Origin: Candidatus Mcinerneyibacteriota bacterium
GTDB taxonomy: Bacteria; AUK180; JAQVHJ01
Assembly (NCBI GenBank): GCA_030630935.1
Contig: DAOVMD010000028.1
Span: 1 to 13,967 of the forward strand
Length of the DNA stretch: 13,967 nt
Direction of reading: 5' to 3'
Position 1 is the first letter of the stretch. Every line of letters starts with the position of its first letter. Below are positions 8,510 to 13,967 of the stretch, in pieces. Below the pieces are notes generated by a model. The model was not told the origin of the DNA. It worked only from the letters and a program-made list of their open reading frames with translations, and made no database searches. The position numbers and the translations under genes were made by a program.

Positions 8510-11319
8510 TAAGCTTTTCCATTGATATGTAATTGATTGAATATCTGAATGATTTCTCTTAACTCACCCTCACTAAATATTTTAATCGCAGCATCTATAC
8601 CCATTGAAGTAAATGGCGGGTCGAATAAATCATTATATTCAATTTTCTTCTTTTTAGCAAAAACATTTTTAATTGTTCTTAAGAATAACAATTGATCGGA
8701 ATTTAACGGGTTTCTATTATTTCTTTCCACAACATAAGTATTGAAAGCATCATTAATTAAATCTTCAGGTTTAGGAAATTCATACATTCCGATAATAAAT
8801 TTTATAAATTCAACAAGCGTAGCATAAGGTTGGGAATAAACCTTCTTCAAGTTATCTTCAGAAATATACAGCTCCGGGCTATTTAATTCATTTTCTAAAT
8901 TAACCAAATCTTCTTCTGTAATTACTTGGTTTTTTTTGATCTTCTGAATAGTTTTATTTTGTTCTGCAATGTTCAAGATATAATCTTCTATTCTCTTTCT
9001 ATAATTAATAACATAATCTCCTTCTCCTTCCGGACCAAACTCTAACCATTTTCTTTGAATAATCTCATCATCTATATCAAGTTCTATCAATTCCCGGGGT
9101 AGAACCATTTTATGTTTCATTAGTTCAGTAAGCTCATCTTTGATCCATTCTACTTTATCATAATCTAAATCTAACCAAAACTCATCCGAAATCACTTTCA
9201 AAATAATTTCCTTCTTTTTCTTAACTGAACTCAGATTCATGGGTAAACATTTAAGATCACTGATAATGGAATTTCTCAGTAATTCAATATCTTTATTATT
9301 ATCTATCAAAATGACCAAGCCTAATCTCTCAACTTTTAATAAAAACTTAAGTTGGTTGATATTGAATTCTGTGATAAATCTTGTTAAGGGAGCAATCGTA
9401 TCATAGAGAAATTCATAAGATTTTTCTTCAAATATTTCCCAGGTATTAGCCGACAGAGCTTTATCTATATTCTTTCTGTTTTCCTTAATTGTAATTGAGG
9501 TTTCAGGAAGGTGCTTTATATCATTTATTAATTCACCCTTAATCTTATTGATATGATCTTCATGTTTTTTATTAATAAATATTTTGAGCTTCTCCAATCT
9601 TGTTTTAAATATTTTACTCGGTATTGGATCCAACTGTGCCGGGCGTTCTCCTTCCGGTTTTTCTCCAAAATATTCAAAGTTATTCCAATGATCAATGATT
9701 AAAAATTGATCCTTTTCTAAGCACCACGGTTTCCTGTTTTCAATTTTCTTCTCTAAAATTCTTGTTCCCCTGCCTATCATTTGCCAAAATTTGATCTTAC
9801 TGAAAACAGGTTTTGCAAAAACAAGATTGCAGATTTCTTTAATATCAACACCTGTATCCAACATATCTACTGAAATAGCAATTCTGGGAAAGTTTTCATT
9901 TTTAAACTTGTCAATTAACCTTAATGGCCTTTCCATTTTTGAATCAATAATTTCTACTAATCTTCCTTTATATTCAGGATATAATTTATTAAATATCTTC
10001 CAGAGTCTTTTAGCATGAGCATGGGAAATGGCAAATATTATTGTCTTTGCAGGAATTACACCGGAATCATCTTTTATACAAACATCCATAAACTCTCTAA
10101 CCAGAGATTCGTTAGTCCCTAAATTTGTAACCTTTTTTTCAAAGTCGGTTCCTTCAAAATCAATCTCTTCAAGAGAATAACCCTCAGCAATCATTTTCTT
10201 TTGAATACTCGGTGGGAGTTCATTTCCCTTGATCCCCTTAATTTGAAAATTCGTTTTTGCTGAATATGCCGGTCTGAAATCCACAAGAACTTTCTCGCTG
10301 ACAGCTTTTTCATACGAATAGTTAAATGTAGGACACTTATCTTCACAATCAAAGAATTTAAATGTATCTCTTTCAACAAAATCACTTGGAGTTGCAGTTA
10401 AACCAATCTGAATCGCGTGAAAATAACTTAGAACATCTCTCCATTTATTATATATGGATCGATGACATTCGTCTGAAATAATTAAATCAAAAAAACCAGG
10501 TGTTACAGTATGAAACCTCTGCATCATTGTTTGGATTGTTGAAACATATAATCTTGAGGAAGAATCAATTTCACTTGACCATATATAAGACCGTGATTCA
10601 CTAGGTATATGTGTTTTAAATCCATCGATAAATGCTTGGTTTGCTAGGACACTTCGATCGACAAGAAAAAGAACTCGTTTTACCCACTTAGCTCGAAGTA
10701 AAACATCTATCAAAGCGGTTACTGTCCTGGTCTTACCTGTTCCTGTCGCCATAACCAGGAGAAATTTTCTTTTATTCTTCTCTAAACCCTCAAATATTCG
10801 TTTACAAGCTTCAATTTGATAATCTCTATCGATTATCTCAGGCTTAATAGGAATTAATGACAAATCTTTTCTATTTCTATTCTGAAATTGAATTCGTTCA
10901 AGCTCTGTTCTCTCAAAAAAACCATGAACCATTAAGGGGGGATATCTTTCTCTATTCCAAAACCATGTTTCATATCCATTCGTTAAGAAAATCAATGGAT
11001 TAACATTGTGTACCTTTTTTATTCCATCTGCATAATCTTCAGCTTGCTGAATTCCTGAGATAGGATCTCTTGAAGTCCTTTTCGCTTCAACAACAGCTAA
11101 AGGATCACCCTTTCTATCTAATAATAAATAATCAGAAAAACCTGAATCCCCTGAATCCTTTACTCCATTTATAATCTTATATTTCCCTGCACCAGTTCCC
11201 TCAATTTCAAATTCAGGAACTACTTGGGAAAAATTCTGAACATCCCAATTTGCTTTTAATAAAGCTTTATCAATTAATTCTTTTCGGGTCTGAGCTTCTG
11301 TATAATCTTCTTCAAACAT
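8509..11319 (-). CDS. hsdR: Type I restriction enzyme R subunit HsdR (EcoEI-like)
   Basis: The ATP-driven translocase and nuclease of the type I complex, about 936 residues from ATG 11319. The frame opens at GTG 11334, but the promoter places the transcript start near 11344, and GGTG 9 bases before ATG 11319 is a better ribosome site. Counting from that ATG: the nuclease domain has D63, E78 and K80 (VVEAK); Walker A is MATGTGKT 190-197; the Walker B box is DECH 283-286; TATP lies at 308-311; and helicase motif VI is QMIGRGTR 513-520. The C-terminal 180 or so residues look like the EcoEI_R_C domain that contacts the modification enzyme. All key residues are present, so the gene appears intact. 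It forms a two-gene unit with fic, transcribed separately from hsdM-hsdS. Confidence 0.95.
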   Translation of the reverse strand: MFEEDYTEAQTRKELIDKALLKANWDVQNFSQVVPEFEIEGTGAGKYKIINGVKDSGDSGFSDYLLLDRKGDPLAVVEAKRTSRDPISGIQQAEDYADGIKKVHNVNPLIFLTNGYETWFWNRERYPPLMVHGFFERTELERIQFQNRNRKDLSLIPIKPEIIDRDYQIEACKRIFEGLEKNKRKFLLVMATGTGKTRTVTALIDVLLRAKWVKRVLFLVDRSVLANQAFIDGFKTHIPSESRSYIWSSEIDSSSRLYVSTIQTMMQRFHTVTPGFFDLIISDECHRSIYNKWRDVLSYFHAIQIGLTATPSDFVERDTFKFFDCEDKCPTFNYSYEKAVSEKVLVDFRPAYSAKTNFQIKGIKGNELPPSIQKKMIAEGYSLEEIDFEGTDFEKKVTNLGTNESLVREFMDVCIKDDSGVIPAKTIIFAISHAHAKRLWKIFNKLYPEYKGRLVEIIDSKMERPLRLIDKFKNENFPRIAISVDMLDTGVDIKEICNLVFAKPVFSKIKFWQMIGRGTRILEKKIENRKPWCLEKDQFLIIDHWNNFEYFGEKPEGERPAQLDPIPSKIFKTRLEKLKIFINKKHEDHINKIKGELINDIKHLPETSITIKENRKNIDKALSANTWEIFEEKSYEFLYDTIAPLTRFITEFNINQLKFLLKVERLGLVILIDNNKDIELLRNSIISDLKCLPMNLSSVKKKKEIILKVISDEFWLDLDYDKVEWIKDELTELMKHKMVLPRELIELDIDDEIIQRKWLEFGPEGEGDYVINYRKRIEDYILNIAEQNKTIQKIKKNQVITEEDLVNLENELNSPELYISEDNLKKVYSQPYATLVEFIKFIIGMYEFPKPEDLINDAFNTYVVERNNRNPLNSDQLLFLRTIKNVFAKKKKIEYNDLFDPPFTSMGIDAAIKIFSEGELREIIQIFNQLHINGKA

Positions 11320-11343
11320 ACTTTTATGCACCACTTTGTATTA

Positions 11344-11379
11344 TATTCAAATTATACATTAAATATTTTATCATGTCAA
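11344..11379 (-). promoter_or_regulatory. Consensus sigma70-type promoter for hsdR-fic
   Basis: On the minus strand TTGACA (11374-11379) and TATAAT (11351-11356) are perfect and 17 bases apart. The predicted transcription start is near 11344, about 25 bases before ATG 11319 but only about 10 before the GTG at 11334, which is part of the reason for choosing the ATG. Confidence 0.83.
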
Positions 11380-11552
11380 GAAGAAATTTGAAGTAAGATT
11401 GAAAGTACACAAACATGGGTTACACCATAAAACCCTTAACTAAACCACTGTTCTTCTATTACCCGGAATAAATAATACATTAAAGAACACTAATGTAAGA
11501 AGTAAGAGACCGGCACCCTATTTCTGGACATAATACCGTATGGAATAAAACA
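11380..11552. other. Intergenic region with two inverted repeats between the methyltransferase pair and hsdR
   Basis: GGGTT 11417-11421 and AACCC 11431-11435 form an inverted repeat with a 9-base loop, about 40 bases upstream of the hsdR -35 box, so it could be an operator. TGTTCTT 11449-11455 and AAGAACA 11483-11489 form a second, widely spaced pair. An ACCCTATTT string at 11515-11523 resembles the repeat motif near hsdM. I see no intrinsic terminator for the upstream pair and no gene. Confidence 0.35.
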
Positions 11553-12035
11553 TTATTTACTTTCTTCTTTTTCACAAATAAAATTGAATAATTTAATAAG
11601 CTCTTCTTCACAATCATTAATATGTGGTCTAATATGATTGCTTAATTGAAAATGAAACTCAAATAAAAGTTCACTTAACTCATTATAATCAAAGTTATTT
11701 GGATCATTAAATTTAATTAAAACCTCATTAAAAATATCCATAAAAGCATCATAAATATCGTAAATCCCTACTGATATAGTTATAAGTTCTTTTTCATTAT
11801 AACCAAGTTTTAAACATTTTTTTACGAAATCATCACTTAATTTTGCATATAGTTTTTCCTCCGTTGAATCATGTGGTAGGGATTCTGGTATAACATGAAT
11901 ATTTTCAATGACATTTATTAATTCTTCAAGGGATAAGCTATTTGTATGTTCGACAATTTTTTGAGATTTAATATCAAATGTATCATTTCCTTCTGATAAG
12001 CTAACTACTAATTTTAATAATTTTTTATAAGCCAT
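11553..12035 (-). CDS. Hypothetical 160-residue acidic helical protein coupled to the DNA methyltransferase
   Basis: Function not recognised. The protein is acidic (many Glu and Asp), predicted mostly helical, with no signal peptide, membrane segment or zinc-binding cysteines. Its ATG shares a base with the methyltransferase stop codon (TAATG at 12035), and a strong Shine-Dalgarno sequence, AAAGGAGG, sits about 11 bases upstream inside that gene, so the two are made together. In this position a restriction endonuclease partner would be expected. At 160 residues that is just possible, since some type II enzymes are this small, but I see only a weak candidate (FDIKSQK near residue 20) and no convincing PD...(D/E)XK arrangement. 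It could equally be a small accessory or inhibitor protein. Confidence 0.7.
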   Translation of the reverse strand: MAYKKLLKLVVSLSEGNDTFDIKSQKIVEHTNSLSLEELINVIENIHVIPESLPHDSTEEKLYAKLSDDFVKKCLKLGYNEKELITISVGIYDIYDAFMDIFNEVLIKFNDPNNFDYNELSELLFEFHFQLSNHIRPHINDCEEELIKLFNFICEKEESK

Positions 12036-12949
12036 TATTCAAATAACCTCCTTTGAACTGCTTCTTTCATTCGCTTTTTAATAATTTCAAAACTTTTTTT
12101 ATCTTTTTCTATTAAAATATATTTTCTATCTAAAATCTTTGCAGCAAGTCCTGTAGTTCCACTTCCAGCAAAAGGATCTAAAATAATATGACCTTTTAAA
12201 GTAAGCATCTCAATAAGTCCAGAAAATAATTTTATTGGTTTTTGAGCTTCGTGCAAACCTCTATCATTTATATTATAATCACATTTAAATATATTATTTG
12301 GATTGCTAAACCATTCCTTTACGGCTTTTTCATTATATGCACCTAATTCATTTTCTACAAGATTATCAGTAACTGTAATTTTATATGGTTTAAAAAACCA
12401 TAATATTGGTTCAAAATTGGGTTTCAAATTTCCTAAGCGCCAATTATTCCACTTTTCAGCATTTTCGTTATCACCACGTCTTTCAAAAACAATTTTAACT
12501 CTTTGTGCTCGATGAACAGCTTGCGAACGTTCCCAAGCGATCATATCTCTGAAATTAAAACCTGTATCTTCTAAAGCAACGATACATCTCGCGGCAAAAC
12601 GTCTTCCAGCAAAAATTATTGCAGAACCACCGGGTTTTAGAACTCTTAAGGTATCTTCTGCCCAAGATGAACACCATTCTTGATATTGTTTTGGAATTTC
12701 TTTGTCAGCATTCGACCAACCATTAATAGGTTTTCCTCGACGTTTAAAAACATTTCCTGCATTTAATTGAGCTGGACTTGAGCCTAATAATGCAGAATTA
12801 GTATTGTCATGTAAAACATCCCACTTATCAAGCGATATACCGTAAGGAATATCACTCAATATCATATGTACAGAATTGTCTGGAATATTTTTTAATACAT
12901 TTCTACAATCATCACAAATAATTTTATTATAGAATTCTTTTATTTTCAT
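12035..12949 (-). CDS. Beta-class site-specific DNA methyltransferase (adenine-N6 or cytosine-N4)
   Basis: A 304-residue SAM-dependent DNA amino-methyltransferase. The catalytic motif IV comes first, as S32-D33-I34-P35-Y36-G37, and the SAM-binding motif I comes late, as D258-P-F-A-G-S-G-T. This order (IV, target recognition region, X, I) defines the beta class. HEAQKP at 233-238 is the usual segment before motif I. Motif IV reads DIPY in place of the more common DPPY; the key D, P and Y are kept. It starts at ATG 12949 without an evident Shine-Dalgarno sequence. It may be transcribed from the strong promoter of the small basic gene 145 bases upstream or from a weak local promoter. The target sequence cannot be read. 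It is either the modification half of a type II system with the following gene or a solitary methyltransferase. Confidence 0.92.
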   Translation of the reverse strand: MKIKEFYNKIICDDCRNVLKNIPDNSVHMILSDIPYGISLDKWDVLHDNTNSALLGSSPAQLNAGNVFKRRGKPINGWSNADKEIPKQYQEWCSSWAEDTLRVLKPGGSAIIFAGRRFAARCIVALEDTGFNFRDMIAWERSQAVHRAQRVKIVFERRGDNENAEKWNNWRLGNLKPNFEPILWFFKPYKITVTDNLVENELGAYNEKAVKEWFSNPNNIFKCDYNINDRGLHEAQKPIKLFSGLIEMLTLKGHIILDPFAGSGTTGLAAKILDRKYILIEKDKKSFEIIKKRMKEAVQRRLFE

Positions 12950-12986
12950 AATACTATACTTTTATTAAACAACACGATTAAAACCA

Positions 12987-13011
12987 CAATAATGAATAGT
13001 AAAGATTATTG
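12987..13011. promoter_or_regulatory. Perfect 7-bp inverted repeat upstream of the methyltransferase gene
   Basis: CAATAAT (12987-12993) and ATTATTG (13005-13011) are separated by 11 bases and lie 38-62 bases before the methyltransferase ATG. A weak promoter-like pair (TTGTGG and TAATAA on the minus strand, 16 bases apart) overlaps this area. It could be an operator for the methyltransferase gene. In such AT-rich DNA a chance palindrome is also possible. Confidence 0.3.
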
Positions 13012-13094
13012 CATGAAAGAATTTTTCAAAGGATTTATCAAATAGACATTTTATAAAAAATAAGTTCTTTCTCATCTTTAATATTATAAAAACC

Positions 13095-13247
13095 TCATTT
13101 GTATACTTTTTTAACCAGGTTTCTTATCTTTTTCTCAAGATCTTTTTGAGAAATCTTTCCCAGCTTTTTTTGATTCACTTTTTGAAAAGCCCTTTTTGCA
13201 GCTGCTATCAACTTCTTTTTGGGGATTTTCTTTTTCTTCTCTTTCAT
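13095..13247 (-). CDS. Very basic 50-residue protein of unknown function
   Basis: A short gene with strong expression signals. The ATG at 13247 follows GAGGAG a few bases upstream, and a near-consensus promoter lies at 13265-13300. The product is MKEKKKKIPKKK followed by an Ala-rich helix (LIAAAKRAFQKV) and a second amphipathic basic helix (DLEKKIRNLVKKVYK), ending in TGA. It has 19 Lys and 2 Arg against 3 acidic residues, so the net charge is about +18, which suggests nucleic-acid binding. Three TTACCCTATT-type repeats lie upstream of its promoter. It precedes the methyltransferase by 145 bases and may be cotranscribed with it. I do not recognise the family. A small regulator, a nucleoid-type protein or a ribosome-associated peptide are all possible. 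Confidence 0.65.
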   Translation of the reverse strand: MKEKKKKIPKKKLIAAAKRAFQKVNQKKLGKISQKDLEKKIRNLVKKVYK

Positions 13248-13264
13248 CTTCTCCTCTTCTTATT

Positions 13265-13300
13265 ACACTAAATTATAACCTATTTCATTTAATAAGTCAA
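13265..13300 (-). promoter_or_regulatory. Near-consensus sigma70-type promoter for the small basic gene
   Basis: On the minus strand TTGACT (13295-13300) and a perfect TATAAT (13272-13277) are separated by 17 bases. The transcription start should lie near 13265, giving a leader of about 18 bases with the GAGGAG ribosome site. Confidence 0.82.
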
Positions 13301-13325
13301 ATTATTTTTTCAATTAGTTTCATTT

Positions 13326-13380
13326 AAATAGGGTATTATGGAGTCCGAATTACCCTATTTATTAATATGTTACCCTATTC
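13326..13380. promoter_or_regulatory. Phased TTACCCTATT repeats upstream of the small basic gene
   Basis: TTACCCTATT occurs at 13350-13359 and 13370-13379, exactly 20 bases (two helical turns) apart, with an inverted AATAGGGTA at 13327-13335. They lie about 26-80 bases upstream of the -35 box, a position typical of an activator or of a cooperative repressor. The motif is the same as the repeats around the hsdM promoter about 6 kb away, which points to a shared DNA-binding protein. Confidence 0.55.
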
Positions 13381-13425
13381 GGTTAACTCCATTATCCTCA
13401 CCGATAACAGAGAGCTGAGAATCGA

Positions 13426-13458
13426 CCCAGAACCACGCACTTCGTTAGGGTATCTGGG
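13426..13458 (-). repeat. Hairpin repeat, right copy (inverted relative to the copy at 239-269)
   Basis: CCCAGA 13426-13431 pairs with TCTGGG 13453-13458, and ACC and ACG continue the stem towards GGT and CGT around CACTT. The 21-base core matches the reverse complement of the left copy at 19 positions, while the outer arms differ but remain paired. With the left copy it brackets the whole defence cluster. Confidence 0.6.
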
Positions 13459-13486
13459 CTCCGAGAACAGTCGTTTTACAGGTTAA

Positions 13487-13540
13487 AGCATTATTATAAT
13501 TAATGCAAATATTAAATTATCAATTAACAATTATCAATAT
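13487..13540. repeat. AT-rich short repeats downstream of the partial methyltransferase gene
   Basis: GCATTA 13488-13493 and TAATGC 13501-13506 form a hairpin with a 7-base loop. AATTATCAAT then occurs twice, at 13515-13524 and 13529-13538, a 14-base period. The hairpin could act as a weak terminator for the gene ending at 13561. Otherwise this is simple-sequence spacer. Confidence 0.35.
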
Positions 13541-13560
13541 TAAATCATAAATGCGAAGCT

Positions 13561-13967
13561 TTAGGGTTTCTTCGCCAGTATCAGCCATTTGGTATATGGG
13601 AACGGATTAATCTCATAAAAATTCTCCGCGCGTTCAAGGTAATTATTAACCTGTTCATTTAGACTTAAGAATTCCCATTTATCAAATAACTTTCTGATTT
13701 CTTTTTCATTGAAATAATGGTGTTTTACTCCTTCTTCCCAGCCGAAGTTATGAATAAAAGTTCCTTCTTCAACCAGTTCTCCGTGCCCAAATGAATCAGA
13801 CTTAGTCGATATTAGATTACATAAAAATAAACCGCCCGGGAGAAGTTGATCGAATGCAAGATCAACTGCTTGTTGTATATTACTGAGAGTGTTATGATGC
13901 AGGGCGGCCCAACTGAATACGCCGTGAAATTGCTTATCGTTCCAGGGGAAAGAAGTCATATCAGCAA
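13561..13967 (-). CDS. Class I SAM-dependent methyltransferase, C-terminal part (cut by the window edge)
   Basis: The frame is open to the window edge: Ala-Asp precede the internal Met at 13959, so that Met is probably not the start and the 5' end lies outside. The visible 135 or so residues carry the second half of a Methyltransf_11/25-type Rossmann fold: ADMTSFPWNDKQFHGVFS with the acidic residue after strand 3, AALHH, and LLPGGLFLCN, the usual post-motif loop and strand. The AdoMet glycine-rich loop would be in the missing part. The substrate cannot be told; such enzymes methylate small molecules or proteins as often as RNA. It looks like ordinary chromosomal content next to the island and is separated from it by about 310 bases of repeats and promoter. 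Confidence 0.8.
   Translation of the reverse strand, partial: ADMTSFPWNDKQFHGVFSWAALHHNTLSNIQQAVDLAFDQLLPGGLFLCNLISTKSDSFGHGELVEEGTFIHNFGWEEGVKHHYFNEKEIRKLFDKWEFLSLNEQVNNYLERAENFYEINPFPYTKWLILAKKP

Noticed and set aside
10191-10385. Minus-strand open frame of 64 codons inside hsdR
   Set aside because: It overlaps the conserved helicase region in another frame and shows no protein-like pattern.
12950-13074. 35-codon minus-strand frame between the small basic gene and the methyltransferase
   Set aside because: It has no ribosome site, an unnatural Phe/Ile/Cys-rich composition, and it covers a probable regulatory inverted repeat.

Overview
The window is about 14 kb of AT-rich bacterial DNA. 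The genes use the standard code, nearly every one is on the minus strand, several overlap by a few bases, and three near-consensus sigma70-type promoters can be read. I cannot name the organism. The AT richness and the structured dispersed repeats at both ends would suit an uncultivated environmental bacterium, but this is inference. The content is a defence island between what looks like an ordinary chromosomal gene on the right (the 3' end of a class I SAM-dependent methyltransferase, 13561 to the window end) and repeat-rich intergenic DNA on the left (1-346).

In the direction of transcription (right to left) the layout is as follows. (1) A cluster of TTACCCTATT repeats and a strong promoter drive a very basic 50-residue protein (13095-13247). 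(2) Next come a beta-class DNA methyltransferase (12035-12949) and a translationally coupled 160-residue acidic protein of unknown function (11553-12035). (3) A consensus promoter (11344-11379) precedes hsdR of the EcoEI type (8509-11319), which overlaps a Fic-domain protein with a C-terminal winged helix (7466-8509). (4) A second consensus promoter, surrounded by TTACCC(C/T) repeats (7356-7478), drives hsdM, hsdS and two more genes that all overlap: a 253-residue protein (3855-4616) and a 1171-residue protein (347-3862).

The main point of interest is the last pair. Both proteins begin with what reads as the same PD-(D/E)XK nuclease-like domain, of the kind seen in Cap4/DUF4297 effectors. Its key positions are D44, (Q/E)57 and K59 in both. 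The large protein continues into about 900 residues of helical, HEAT-like sequence with no P-loop. They are translationally chained to the type I modification genes. A reasonable inference is that they are a second defence layer attached to, or guarding, the restriction-modification system, in the general style of PrrC being linked to EcoprrI, but with different proteins.

A second theme is regulation. The TTACCC(C/T)ATT motif clusters at the hsdM promoter and again upstream of the small basic gene at the far end of the island. That suggests one regulator (perhaps the Fic winged helix, perhaps the small basic protein) for both transcription units. Inverted copies of a hairpin repeat (239-269 and 13426-13458) bracket the whole island.
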